DNA from: Candidatus Sulfopaludibacter sp. SbA4
Lineage (GTDB): Bacteria > Acidobacteriota > Terriglobia > Bryobacterales > Bryobacteraceae
Direction of reading: 5' to 3'
Assembly (NCBI GenBank): GCA_900290305.1
Contig: OMOG01000290.1
Span: 1-43,881, forward strand
DNA: 43,881 nt
Each line of letters opens with the position of its first letter. The first letter of the stretch is position 1. The translations under genes were made by a program, and so were the position numbers. Below, piece after piece: positions 17,414 to 26,842 of this stretch. Under the pieces are notes generated by a model. The model was given only the letters and a program-made list of their open reading frames with translations, searched no databases and was not told the DNA's origin.

Positions 17414-20400
17414 CTATGAGCTGACCGTAATGGTCAGGGTGAGGAACTCCGCCGGCAAAGTACCGCCGCCGGCATCGGTCGCGGTGATTACGACCGAGTA
17501 GGTACCCACCGGGAGTACCGCCGGGATCGTGACGGCCCCAGAAGCGGCATCGACGGCGATGCCGGTTGTCTGCGGGCCGGTTATGCTGACAACCGCGTAC
17601 GCGGGGCCGGTCCCGGTATTCTGTGCGGCGGTTACCGTGTCAAGGGCGTACGCCGATGGCAGCCCAGACGTGATGGCGGCATTCGAGACCAGATAGATCC
17701 CCGGTCCCGGGGTTGCCGCGGCGGACAGTGTCATCGCCGGCTGCACCCACATATTGACAGTCGGGGCGACGGTGCCGCTGGCGGGGGTGACGACGACCGG
17801 CACTTGAACCGCACCGGTAATCGGATTGACGATGGTGCCGCTTATATCTCGCATCGTTGTGACACCAGAGCCGGGCAATTGTACGTTCACCTGATAGAGG
17901 CCGGCGATGGCGTCATTCGCCCATCCGACATATTTTAAGGTCGCCGCCACGCCGCCGACTGTTACTGCGACGTAGGGCGTGCCGGAGATGGGGAAGCACG
18001 GAGCCAACATTCCCGCGGTGATGATTGAGCTCTGGATGATCGCGCCATCGGGGAGTGTATTTCCGAGACCCGCGGCGCCGGAGTAGCCAGTGGCAGTAGC
18101 GGGATTGAGACAGTCAGTATAGGCTATGCTGGTCCCGCTGGTGGTTGCGTTGCTGCCTGTCGAATTGGGTGTGCCGAGTCCTGTCATGTAGATCGAAACC
18201 CAATCGGAATTCGACGCGCTATTCCGCAGCCGGGCTGGGTGCAATAGCGACCCATCATTCTGATTAGTGACCAGGCCCATGTTGGGACCGGCGGCGATTT
18301 CGATCGCGCCATTGCCGTTCGAATCGACCACGAACACGCCGGCATCGGTGGCCGCGGCGGTGAAGGTATAGGCGGGAGTGGAACTCACGGTGCCGAATTT
18401 CACATAGATGTCGTACTGTGATGCTGCCACGATCTCGTTCGGAACCACGGCATTAATCTGGTTGTTCGTGGCGAACAAGAGAGGGGCAGCCCAGCCGCCG
18501 GAGGTAGTGCCCTTGGGATAAATCCAGACCTGGAGCAGGCGCTGGCCCGCATCCGGGGTGACGGAGAGCCCGTACACGTCGCTGGCGCTGATCGTGGGAT
18601 ACAGCACCTGGCCGTTGGTGCAGCCCGTACCGCCGGAGGTGCAGAAGTTGCTTCCGAAGAGGGTGATGATGTCGTAAGGCGCCAGAACTCCCGAACCTTG
18701 GGTGACCGTGGCAAATGTGGAAGCGCTGGTGACGGACTGGATGATCGGCCCAGCATCGATCTGAAGGCCCAAAGTGCTGGTGGCGGCGCAAGGCGGAGCC
18801 ACACCGTTGGGATTGCAGACGCCGAAGAGCACGGTTGAGCCTGGAGTGGTGAAGGGCAGGGCTGTGTCGGAGGCGGGTACCGTAATGGTCAGAAGGATGG
18901 TCGAGGCGTTCACGATCTGGACAGCGATGTTGTTGTCGGCCGCAAATGCGCTGCTGACGGGGTTCACAATTCCCACATACGTTTTTTGGGTATTCAGCGT
19001 GCTGGAGACGAATCCCGATCCGTAAAGCGTCACCTGGAAGGTCTCGCCAGCGGTGCCGGAGGGCAGGTTGGTGGGATTGATGCCGGTCAGAACGGCCGTG
19101 GTGGAGGGCGCCTGGATACCTACCGTGAAGACGACCGCGGTGGTTTGCCCAACGCCTCCGAGAGACCAATTGAGCGTTACCGTGGAACTCAGGGTCGAAC
19201 CGGGTGTGGCTGCGGCGAAAGCCAGTGGATTGAAGGTGATGTTAATCGGCGAGCCCGAGCTAAAGGCCAGGCCATTCATGGGCGACGCGATGGCGCCCGC
19301 ATCGGGGCTGCCGGTTGTTATCGTCACGGTATAGGGGATGGGCGAGCCGCTGGAAAGGGCCGTGATGGTGGCCGTCGGAAGCAATTGTCCCATGCTCCAC
19401 GATAGATGCCGGGCCTGTCCTTCTACCACACTGAGGCTCGAGCTGGAGCCTTGCACTACAAGGGTTATGTACACCGGAGTACTCGCATATCCCGATACGT
19501 TGAGATTAACGTGAATGGGATAGTTACCCGGCGTAAAGGAGTTGGCAACTGGCGTTACCGTGAAGATCAGGGTACAACCCGGAGCCGGGTTGGTCAGGCA
19601 ACTGGTAAAGTTTACCGTGAGCCAGTTCGGCAGAGAGGTCGTGTCTACCGTGAAATAGACACTGTTCGCGGCGGTCACCACGATGGTACCTTGTGGCTGG
19701 GTGGCCGGGTTCTTCGAATAGTCAATCATCATCGGACTCCCCGACGTCCCGGCTCCTGCCGGTGAAGCATTGCTGGTCACAGCTCCGAGGCTTAATTGCG
19801 CCGGACCGACGATCAGGAGAGTTACCGGCAGGCTCGCTTCCGCATATGCCGGCAAATTCTGCAATTTCAGCGTGCCACTCTTGTAGCTGCCGACGTTGCC
19901 GCTGCAGTTTTGGGCGGTTGCCGTGTACTCAAGATTCGTACCCAAATTGGCGATGTTACTGCCACCGTTAGTCAGCGCGACGGAGGCGACCCAGGTCGGC
20001 ATCGCAGGATCGATGGTGACCGGCACTCCCGCCGTGGTAGTGTTAGTCGTAACGAAGAAGTTTGCGGTTCCCGGCGTGTACGTCCCGTTGGCATTCTTCG
20101 TGCAGGGGATCGTGATCCCCGCACTGGGCGAGGCGGCCAGTGGAGACGTAGCAGGTGCGGTAACTGCGACCGACAGGGCCTGCGTGATATCGTTGCCGAC
20201 CCCGGACCCGCCCGAGACGTTCGACGTGAATTGCAATGTCGGGGCGTAAGTTTCGGAGAGGCCGGAGGGGAGGTTTGCGGCGCCGGCGCAGCCCGCCAGT
20301 GCCGTGATCGTAAAGGCCACCGTCGTGGTGCCGGAAATCGTCGTGGTCGAACCGGCGGATGCGGCAAGCCCGTTCTGGGCGAGCGTATTTCCGTTTGCTG

Positions 20401-20617
20401 TGACCCCTGCGATCGCCACAGTGACGGTATCGTGGGCGGTCTGCGCGGCCGGTGTGAGCGCGATGGTTACCTTCGCGGAACCGCTGCCCCCGGTGTTGGT
20501 GTTGCACGCGAGGTTAGCACCCGACGTCAGAGTTGCCACCAGAACGTTAGTGGCGTTCGCCATGCCCGTGCAAATCGTAAGCGCGAGCAGCGGTAAGAGA
20601 ATTCGAATTCGAAACAT
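17414..20617 (-). CDS. Secreted protein with Solibacter C-terminal (TIGR03437-type) domain
   Basis: A 1067-residue exported protein. A signal peptide (MFRIRILLPLLALTICTGMANA) is followed by several beta-sandwich segments of about 90-110 residues (to about 540) and an IPT/TIG-like stretch (TTAVLTGINPTNLPSGTAGE). Then comes a region matching the Solibacter C-terminal domain: VLAPYDIITLFGSNF, VLYPTISASDVYGLSV, PLLFATNNQINAVVP, VSIYMTGLGTP, VTVGGVAATLKYVGWAND and YQVNVQLP. A final Ig-like domain ends in EFLTLTITVSS. Proteins with this domain are exported and abundant in Solibacter; the function is not established. I choose the ATG at 20617, preceded by AAAGGA, over 20674 because the signal peptide starts there. 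It has its own terminator, so it forms a separate transcript from the downstream three-gene operon. Confidence 0.88.
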   Translation of the reverse strand: MFRIRILLPLLALTICTGMANATNVLVATLTSGANLACNTNTGGSGSAKVTIALTPAAQTAHDTVTVAIAGVTANGNTLAQNGLAASAGSTTTISGTTTVAFTITALAGCAGAANLPSGLSETYAPTLQFTSNVSGGSGVGNDITQALSVAVTAPATSPLAASPSAGITIPCTKNANGTYTPGTANFFVTTNTTTAGVPVTIDPAMPTWVASVALTNGGSNIANLGTNLEYTATAQNCSGNVGSYKSGTLKLQNLPAYAEASLPVTLLIVGPAQLSLGAVTSNASPAGAGTSGSPMMIDYSKNPATQPQGTIVVTAANSVYFTVDTTSLPNWLTVNFTSCLTNPAPGCTLIFTVTPVANSFTPGNYPIHVNLNVSGYASTPVYITLVVQGSSSSLSVVEGQARHLSWSMGQLLPTATITALSSGSPIPYTVTITTGSPDAGAIASPMNGLAFSSGSPINITFNPLAFAAATPGSTLSSTVTLNWSLGGVGQTTAVVFTVGIQAPSTTAVLTGINPTNLPSGTAGETFQVTLYGSGFVSSTLNTQKTYVGIVNPVSSAFAADNNIAVQIVNASTILLTITVPASDTALPFTTPGSTVLFGVCNPNGVAPPCAATSTLGLQIDAGPIIQSVTSASTFATVTQGSGVLAPYDIITLFGSNFCTSGGTGCTNGQVLYPTISASDVYGLSVTPDAGQRLLQVWIYPKGTTSGGWAAPLLFATNNQINAVVPNEIVAASQYDIYVKFGTVSSTPAYTFTAAATDAGVFVVDSNGNGAIEIAAGPNMGLVTNQNDGSLLHPARLRNSASNSDWVSIYMTGLGTPNSTGSNATTSGTSIAYTDCLNPATATGYSGAAGLGNTLPDGAIIQSSIITAGMLAPCFPISGTPYVAVTVGGVAATLKYVGWANDAIAGLYQVNVQLPGSGVTTMRDISGTIVNPITGAVQVPVVVTPASGTVAPTVNMWVQPAMTLSAAATPGPGIYLVSNAAITSGLPSAYALDTVTAAQNTGTGPAYAVVSITGPQTTGIAVDAASGAVTIPAVLPVGTYSVVITATDAGGGTLPAEFLTLTITVSS

Positions 20618-20825
20618 GCGTTTAATCCTTTTAATCCCTTTCTTGTGACCCGCGCCTGATTGCTTGGGTGACAATCCTCATATCGGCAGGCAGTTGGCGG
20701 GCGGGAGGGCGCGCGGCGTTTCTAAGGTAAAATTTCGCGAAACCGGGACATTTGTACCGGTGACTACGGCAACAGTTCAGGCCCGAGCAGGTATGGGCGA
20801 GGCGGCCTGCCTGGCAGGCGGAAGG

Positions 20826-22100
20826 CTACCGCATAACCGGGCGAAAGTAGTCCGGCAGGCCGGGCCTGGTCTCGCGGAGGATTTCGACGATGGCCTGGCG
20901 GACGGCGAGCGGCAGGCGGGCGTAGCGCGGGTCCTTTTCCTGGCCCGACAGGATCTGCCAGAGACGCGCGTAGACGGCCTCCCGGGCGGCCTCGGGCAAG
21001 CCGTCGAAGGCCTCCGAGTAAATCATGTAGCTGCACGGATACCGCATGAGGCGGCTTTGGAGATCGAGCTGGCGGAGGGAACGGCCGCGGCTGTCGCGAG
21101 GGCCCCGGGCGGCGAACTTCCGGGCGAAGCCGGACGAGCCTTCGATCCGGCCGGGGAGCGGCGCCTCGTCGACGAACAGCAGGTAGGCCGCGAGTTCCCT
21201 GGCCGTGTCGCGCAGAAGGGCGGCGGTGGGACGCTGCTCATGCTGGGCAAGCCGGATCTCCCAGCCCACGCGCGTCAGCAGGTTGGCCAGGTGCATCTGG
21301 TGTTCGAAGACCATGAGGGCCACGATGTCGCTATAAGGAGAAAGGTAGGCTCCGGTATCGAATCTGCCTTCGAGCGACGTCAGATTGACGGGGGCGGGCG
21401 GCGGCGGCTCGGGGTCGCCGCCTTCTTCAGGTGGAACCACGGTGGCGTTGCCCATGTGCTTCAGCGCACCGGGTTGGCCGGTGACGTACCAGCCGCCCCA
21501 GCGCTCTTCCCACGGACTGCGATGGTCGGTGAGGAAGTCGCCCAGCCGGCGGATGGGCGCGCCGTTGGCGGCGGGGAACACGCTGCGCACCAGCATGCCG
21601 GGGACCCCCAGGCTGGACCACGATTCGTGGCAGGTCAGGCAGGAGTCGCGGCGCACGAATCGCGCCTGTTCGGAGGGCTGCTGGTCGAGGGTGTAGAAAA
21701 TGACGCCCTGGCGGGGATCCTCGGCGGCCAGCTCGACAAACGGCTCGTAGCGCACCCAGGCGGCGGCGACGGAATCATTGAAGAAGATGGTGCGCGGGTT
21801 CTGGGGGTTGATGAGGGGCTTCTGGAGGCTGGTCTTGGAAAAGACCGCCATCTGCGACTCGATGGGGATGTCGAGCGCCTGGAGCACGGAGCGCAGCCAG
21901 CCTTGCGGGGGCTCGAAGCGGAGGTGGACGGCGCCCTCCTGGAGCTGGCGGTTGAGGCGGGCGACGGGGTCGTTGGCGGGGGTCGCGGAATACCGGATGG
22001 CGGGGTGGTCGAGGCCGCCGGGAAAGAGGCCCTCGAGATCGCCGGACCAGGCCGCGGCGGCGGCGATCAGTCCCGCGGCGAGCCAGGGAAGGCGGCGCAT
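20826..22100 (-). CDS. Exported monoheme c-type cytochrome-like protein
   Basis: A 424-residue protein with a signal peptide (MRRLPWLAAGLIAAAAAWSG) and a single heme-binding motif, CLTCH, at 154-158 within RRDSCLTCHESWSS. The rest (DHPAIRYSATPANDPVARLN, FVELAAEDPRQGVIFYTLDQ, WGGWYVTGQPGALKHMGN) is a large mostly helical region not assignable to a named enzyme; I recall similar proteins in Acidobacteriota and Planctomycetes as uncharacterised. Methionines near 186 or 226 or histidines further on could be the distal heme ligand. The gene stands alone between a secreted-protein gene and a small membrane protein gene. The 208-nt gap to the next start (20618-20825) carries a perfect 10-bp palindrome TTTCGCGAAA at 20733-20742 and nothing else clear. 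Confidence 0.78.
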   Translation of the reverse strand: MRRLPWLAAGLIAAAAAWSGDLEGLFPGGLDHPAIRYSATPANDPVARLNRQLQEGAVHLRFEPPQGWLRSVLQALDIPIESQMAVFSKTSLQKPLINPQNPRTIFFNDSVAAAWVRYEPFVELAAEDPRQGVIFYTLDQQPSEQARFVRRDSCLTCHESWSSLGVPGMLVRSVFPAANGAPIRRLGDFLTDHRSPWEERWGGWYVTGQPGALKHMGNATVVPPEEGGDPEPPPPAPVNLTSLEGRFDTGAYLSPYSDIVALMVFEHQMHLANLLTRVGWEIRLAQHEQRPTAALLRDTARELAAYLLFVDEAPLPGRIEGSSGFARKFAARGPRDSRGRSLRQLDLQSRLMRYPCSYMIYSEAFDGLPEAAREAVYARLWQILSGQEKDPRYARLPLAVRQAIVEILRETRPGLPDYFRPVMR

Positions 22101-22160
22101 TCTTCTATTATGCGGCTGTTCGGGGCGCTTCTGGGGCGAGCCGGGCTCGGCCGGTGGGCG

Positions 22161-22451
22161 TTACCTTTTGAAGCAGCCCTTGGCGCACATCCAGAACATT
22201 GCCAGGCCGGCCGCTGCGATTGGTAGATTGAGACCGGAGAATTTCGGGATGATTTCGGCGTCGACTGCGCCCCAAAGCAAGATCAGGCCGGTCGGCAAAG
22301 CCCCCGCCGCGCCGGCACGTGCAAGATGTGTTTCCAGGGATGCGTTCTCTTTCTTGCGGAGATCGATGATGGTGCTCGTAGCGAAAACAATCGCTGCCGG
22401 CGCGACCGAGACGAAGACGGGCAGATGGGATACCAGGCGTGGCAAGGGCAT
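22161..22451 (-). CDS. Small hypothetical membrane protein
   Basis: A protein of about 96 residues from the ATG at 22451. It has a hydrophobic N-terminal segment (LVSHLPVFVSVAPAAIVFATSTII), a charged middle (DLRKKENASLETHLARAG), a second hydrophobic segment (AAGALPTGLILLWGAV) and a third near the end (LPIAAAGLAMFWMCAKGCF). This suggests two to three membrane helices. I do not recognise the family. The start is uncertain: in-frame GTG at 22475 and TTG at 22532 are alternatives and none has a good Shine-Dalgarno. It may belong with neither neighbour. Confidence 0.45.
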   Translation of the reverse strand: MPLPRLVSHLPVFVSVAPAAIVFATSTIIDLRKKENASLETHLARAGAAGALPTGLILLWGAVDAEIIPKFSGLNLPIAAAGLAMFWMCAKGCFKR

Positions 22452-22674
22452 CGGCTGGCAAGGCTGTGGATTCACGGTCTTACCGCCAAGTGTGCCTGAA
22501 CAAGGAAATAACCGCCGCGACGGCGGAACCAATTGTCGCGATCCACGTAATCAAACGTGAGACCGCCCCGTCATTCGCAGCGACCCAATCCCGCATGGAC
22601 ATGTCAAGTCGAGCTTAGCACGCCGGTCGGACGCGGTCGCGATCCGCAACCTGCCTCATTCTCCGGTGGCGATG

Positions 22675-22680
22675 TAAGAT
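22675..22680 (+). promoter_or_regulatory. -10 element of the amidohydrolase gene (TAAGAT)
   Basis: TAAGAT ends 5 nt before the ATG at 22686 and no Shine-Dalgarno can fit between them, pointing to a leaderless transcript. Confidence 0.4.
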
Positions 22681-22685
22681 CAGAC

Positions 22686-24073
22686 ATGCGGCTTCTCCTC
22701 GCGCTTCTGGCAGTGTCTTCTCTATCGGCACAGCAGTACGACCTGGTCCTGGCCAACGGCCACGTGATGGACCCGGCCTCGGGAACGGATGCCGTGCGGC
22801 ACATCGGGATCCGCGGCGGCAGGCGGCGGTGTCGGCCGGCGCGCTGCGGGGCGCGACCGTCCTGGACGTCAAGGGGCTGGTGGTGGCCCCGGGATTCATC
22901 GACCTGCATTCGCACGGGCAGACCCCTGAGAACTACCGATTCAAAGCGCGCGACGGCGTGACCACGGCTCTCGAGATGGAGGTGGGGGTGTCGCCGGTGC
23001 GCGCGTGGTACGCGGAGCGCGAGGGCCGCGCGCTGATCAACTTCGGCGCTACCGTGGGGCACATTCCGGCGCGCATGGCGGTGCTGCACGATACCGGCAC
23101 GTTTCTGCCGCGCGACAAGGGCACCGGTCCGGCGGACGCGGCCGAGAGGCGCGCGGTGCTGGAACTGCTTGGCCGCGGGCTGGACGAGGGCGCGCTGGGG
23201 ATCGGGATGGGGATCGCCTACGTGACCGAGGCCACGCGCGCCGAGATTTTCGAGGTGTTCCAGTACGCCGCCGAACGCAAGGTTCCGATCTACGCGCACA
23301 TGCGAAACAGCGGCCCGGTGGAGCCGGGGGCTATCGATTCGTTGCAGGAGGTGCTGGCGGATGCGGCGGCGAGCGGCGCGCCGCTGCACATCGTACACAT
23401 CACCAGCACCGGACTGCGCGAGACCGGACTGTGCCTGGAGATGATCGCGGGGGCGCGGCGGCGCGGCCTGGACGTGACCACCGAGGCGTATCCATACACC
23501 GCGGGGATGACGGACCTCTCGTCGGCGATTTTCGCCGAGGGTTGGGAGAAACGCCAAGGCGGCCTCGGCTACGGCGACCTGCAGTGGGCGCTCACCGGCG
23601 AGCGTCTGACGGCGGAGAGCTTCGCGCGCTACCGCAAGCAGGGCGGCTGGGTGGCGATCCACAGTATTCCGGAAGAGGTGGTGCGCACCGCCATGTCGAA
23701 CGCCATGGTGATGATCGCGAGCGACGGCATCATGGAGGAAGGCAAGGGGCATCCGCGGGCCGCGGGCACCTATGCGCGCGTGCTGGGGCGCTACGTGCGC
23801 GAGCAGCGGGTGATGAGCCTGATGGACGCGTTGCGCAAGATGACGGTGATGCCCGCCGACCGGCTGGGGATGAAATCCAAGGGCCGGCTGGCGGTGGGTG
23901 CGGACGCCGATATCACGGTCTTCGATCCGGCGCGCGTTATCGACCGCGCCACGTTCGAGAAGCCCGCGCAATACTCTGAAGGCATTCCCTACGTGCTGGT
24001 GAACGGGGTCCTCGTCGTGAAGGACGGGCAGCTCAGCGAGTCAGTGTTGCCTGGGCGCGGGCAGCGGCGCTGA
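22686..24073 (+). pseudogene. Exported D-aminoacylase-like amidohydrolase, frameshifted near the 5' end
   Basis: The first frame encodes a signal peptide (MRLLLALLAVSSLSAQQ) and the family's opening strand YDLVLANGHVMDPASGTD-AVRHIGIRGGR. After 22823 it loses homology and ends at 22961. The frame starting at 22829 continues exactly where expected (VSAGALRGATVLDVKGLVVA) and runs to 24073. A net loss of one base, for instance four bases that would restore ...GGRIAAVSAG..., explains this. The catalytic domain is otherwise complete: metal ligands in GFIDLHSHG, an EMEVG segment, YAHMRNSG, IVHITSTG and the catalytic-type Asp in MIASDGIM. Relatives (N-acyl-D-amino-acid deacylases and dihydroorotase-like enzymes) hydrolyse N-acyl or cyclic amides. 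Downstream translation could begin at GTG 22829, giving a cytoplasmic protein lacking its first strands. Its end overlaps the converging kinase gene by 41 nt. Confidence 0.78.
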
Positions 24074-26681
24074 GACTCCCGAAGGGCGCGGGCGCGCGGA
24101 GGATGGCGTAGAGACACCAGGCGGCGATAGCGACGAACACGGCGATTACCAGCACGGAGTATCCGGCGAAGTAACCGGTCACGGTGAGTGGGAGCCGCGG
24201 GACAATGCTTCCGAAGAAATAGCTGGCAACAAAGGACAGGAGACCGAAGCGGCGCAGCAGCCACATGGCGCAATACGCGAACAGGAAGGCGATGCCCAGG
24301 TGCCACAGCAGCGGCCTCGCGTAGGAAGTGAAGGCGTAAAGCACGGCAAACACCACGTCGGCAGCCCGATTCCGGCGGATCGCCAGGCGCAGCAGCACGA
24401 TGAGAAAAATGAAAGCGCCGCATAGAAAAACGGAGTCTTGCAGAAGCACCAGCGCCGACCCGCACAACGTGCGGGCTCCGTTCAACGTGCTCGCCGCGGG
24501 GAACGGTTGCACCGCCAGATGTCCCGGGAGCCGATTGACGACGACATCCCCGAGCATGTGGGGAAGGATTCCGGCCAGCCCGACCAAGGCGCCGGCCAGC
24601 ACGTGCGATGCGGCCAGGGGATCGCGCCCTCGCCCGCCGATCAGGCGGACCCAGGAAATCAGGGCTTCCGGCCAATGCCGGCGCACGTAGGGCTCGATGG
24701 CAGCGTACATCATCCAGACCGCAGCGGACACGAACAAGGCCCAACTCAGGCCCAGCACCGCCAGGTAGAGCTCCCAGAAGCCGGGGACGTGTCCGGCAAC
24801 CAGCGCCCACGCCAGAAGCGGGACCACGAACAGCAAGGCGGCAATCCGCCACGCGGCGCGGGGATCGGTTCTCCCGGCCCGTACGTTTCTCCAGGCGACC
24901 AGTGCCGCACTGGCTAAGACGATCACGAAGAGCACGGCCGGGACGATCTGATCTACCAATGTGAGGGAGCCGGCTGAGGGATTTTCGGCGGCTTGCCAGG
25001 ATCCGGAGATCGTCACAAACACAGGGCGGCCCTTCCAGGCGGCGGCTTCCACGCGGATCTGGTCGGGCCTTCCTTCCTCGTAAGTGCCGGTCCACGCCAT
25101 GCGCGCATCGGCGAACATTGGTGGGATGTGCGTGGGCGTGGCGGGCGTCATACGGGAGGGATCGAGTCCGGCCGCGGCCAGCAGTCCGTTCCAGTCGGGT
25201 GCGCGGGGGTCTGCTTCGGGTGCCGCGTACGGCAGAATCGATAACTCCACCAACCTCCCCTGAGCGTCCAGGATCAACCGCGCGTCTCCTGGTTGAACCT
25301 GTGGCGGCGAGTCTTCCGACAACGAGCCTGGAGGGAAGAAAGTGCCGGCGGTCTGCAGATAGTGATCCGCCTGGCGATACCAGAAACGGACGAGGGCTGG
25401 CTGATGGCTGGCAAGCCGCTTCCACTTGGCCGCGGAATCGTGCCGGGCCACCCAGTCGAGGTACGACAGATCGCCGTAGTAGAAACCGTATGCGGAATCC
25501 AGGGGCACCTGGGAGTAACCGAACTGTTTGAGGATCTGGCGCGCCTGGAACGCGAGCGCGTCCGGAGGCAGAGGCAAAGGGGCAACAGCGGGCAGGAAGA
25601 TGCTCCTGCCGAGGAACGAAAGCGCGATCAGCGACGCCACGATGCCCGCAAAGCACGCCACGGCCGTGCGCGAGGTGAAGCCTTCGCGCTCCTGCGACGC
25701 CGCCACCATCTCGGGCGAGGGCGTCTCTCCCGCCGCCAGGGCCGCCGCCACGGGATCGCCGCCGGGCAGCGCCATGGCCACCGCGATGGCCGAGGCGGGC
25801 CGATGGCGCGGGTCCTCTTCCAGGCACCGCAGCATGACGCGCTCGATGGCCGGGTCCAGGTCTCTTACGTGCTCGCTGGGGGTAGTGCGGCTGGCGTCGC
25901 GGCGCTTGCCGGTGAACATTTCGTAGAACACCACGCCCAGCGAATAGAGGTCGCTGCGCACGGTGACTTCGGCGCCCGACCTCTGCTCCGGCGCCATGAA
26001 GGCGGGGGTGCCGCTGCGGATATCGCCGGCGCCGATCTCGCCGGCCAGGGCGGCCAGTCCGAAATCGGTGATGCGCACGTGGCCGCGGCCGTCGATCATG
26101 ATGTTGGCGGGCTTCAGGTCGCGATGCAGCACGCCGCGCTCGTGGGCGGCGGCGAGGCCCATGCAGATGCGGCGCGCGATTTCGATGGCCTTGTCCTGGG
26201 GCAGGCGGCCGATGCGGCGCAGCAGCGAGTCGAGGTCCTCGCCATCGATGTACTCCATGGAAATGAAGTGCAGGCCTTCGACCATGCCGATGTCGTAGAC
26301 GCGGCAGACGTTGGGATGCGACACCTGGCGCGCGATGCGGACTTCGTTGCGGAAGCGGGCGAGAGCGGCTTCGCTGGCGTGGCCTGCCGCGGAGAGGAAT
26401 TTCAGGGCCACCGCTTGATTCAGGATGAGGTCGGAGGCGCGGTAGACTTCGCCCATGCCGCCGCGGCCCAGCAGGCCGAGAATGCGGTAGCGGCCGGCGA
26501 GAACAGTGCCGGCGGGAAAGCGGCCCTCATCGATGCCGGCCGAAGCGGTGGATGCGGTGTCCTCGCGGATGGCCACGGTGGCGGCCGACGAATCGGCCGG
26601 GCGCTCTGCGAGCGCGGTTCCGCAGGCGAGGCAGAAGCGGCCGTGGCCGGGAGTCTCGTTGGAGCAGGAAGGACACCGCAT
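24033..26681 (-). CDS. Zinc-ribbon Ser/Thr protein kinase with polytopic membrane tail
   Basis: An 882-residue PknB-type kinase. A zinc ribbon (CPSC at 3-6, CLAC at 17-20) precedes the kinase domain (about 65-320): P loop LGRGGMGEVY, catalytic K94 in VALKF, HRDLKPAN with D188, and DFG with D206. A membrane helix near 345-370 is followed by an about 220-residue extracytoplasmic-looking region (SYLDWVARHDSAAKWKRLAS, VRFWYRQADHYLQTAG), then about seven to eight further hydrophobic segments to the C-terminus. Kinases with this layout are frequent in Acidobacteriota; the membrane part may sense an envelope signal (inference). It has all active-site residues. The ATG at 26681 starts the zinc ribbon. 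It lies next to a hybrid histidine kinase in the same orientation, 161 nt apart. Confidence 0.92.
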   Translation of the reverse strand: MRCPSCSNETPGHGRFCLACGTALAERPADSSAATVAIREDTASTASAGIDEGRFPAGTVLAGRYRILGLLGRGGMGEVYRASDLILNQAVALKFLSAAGHASEAALARFRNEVRIARQVSHPNVCRVYDIGMVEGLHFISMEYIDGEDLDSLLRRIGRLPQDKAIEIARRICMGLAAAHERGVLHRDLKPANIMIDGRGHVRITDFGLAALAGEIGAGDIRSGTPAFMAPEQRSGAEVTVRSDLYSLGVVFYEMFTGKRRDASRTTPSEHVRDLDPAIERVMLRCLEEDPRHRPASAIAVAMALPGGDPVAAALAAGETPSPEMVAASQEREGFTSRTAVACFAGIVASLIALSFLGRSIFLPAVAPLPLPPDALAFQARQILKQFGYSQVPLDSAYGFYYGDLSYLDWVARHDSAAKWKRLASHQPALVRFWYRQADHYLQTAGTFFPPGSLSEDSPPQVQPGDARLILDAQGRLVELSILPYAAPEADPRAPDWNGLLAAAGLDPSRMTPATPTHIPPMFADARMAWTGTYEEGRPDQIRVEAAAWKGRPVFVTISGSWQAAENPSAGSLTLVDQIVPAVLFVIVLASAALVAWRNVRAGRTDPRAAWRIAALLFVVPLLAWALVAGHVPGFWELYLAVLGLSWALFVSAAVWMMYAAIEPYVRRHWPEALISWVRLIGGRGRDPLAASHVLAGALVGLAGILPHMLGDVVVNRLPGHLAVQPFPAASTLNGARTLCGSALVLLQDSVFLCGAFIFLIVLLRLAIRRNRAADVVFAVLYAFTSYARPLLWHLGIAFLFAYCAMWLLRRFGLLSFVASYFFGSIVPRLPLTVTGYFAGYSVLVIAVFVAIAAWCLYAILRAPAPFGSLSAAARAQATLTR

Positions 26682-26816
26682 GCTATCGCTCCGCCGCCAT
26701 AGGGGCAGGTACGAGACCGGAGACCCAATGGATGTGACTCAAGAGGCACGGACAGTGCATGACGGTTCACCCGTGAGGTAGATACTCTATCACGGATGGC
26801 GAGGCGCCACGCTGTT

Positions 26817-26836
26817 GGCAGGCGGAAGCGCCTGCC
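26817..26836 (+). repeat. REP-like hairpin (GGCAGGCG-GAAG-CGCCTGCC)
   Basis: A perfect 8-bp stem with a GAAG loop, 6 nt from the minus-strand stop at 26843 of the hybrid kinase. CAGGCG/CGCCTG followed by CCCACC also occurs at 11680-11712, and a partial copy (GGCAGGCGGAAG) at 20814-20825. It lies in the 161-nt gap before the Ser/Thr kinase gene; no T tract follows, so a simple intrinsic terminator is unlikely. Confidence 0.6.
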
Positions 26837-26842
26837 CCACCG

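Noticed and set aside
20733-20742. TTTCGCGAAA palindrome as a regulator operator
   Set aside because: Only 10 bp, in AT/GC-mixed intergenic DNA with no second copy seen; too weak to call as a site.
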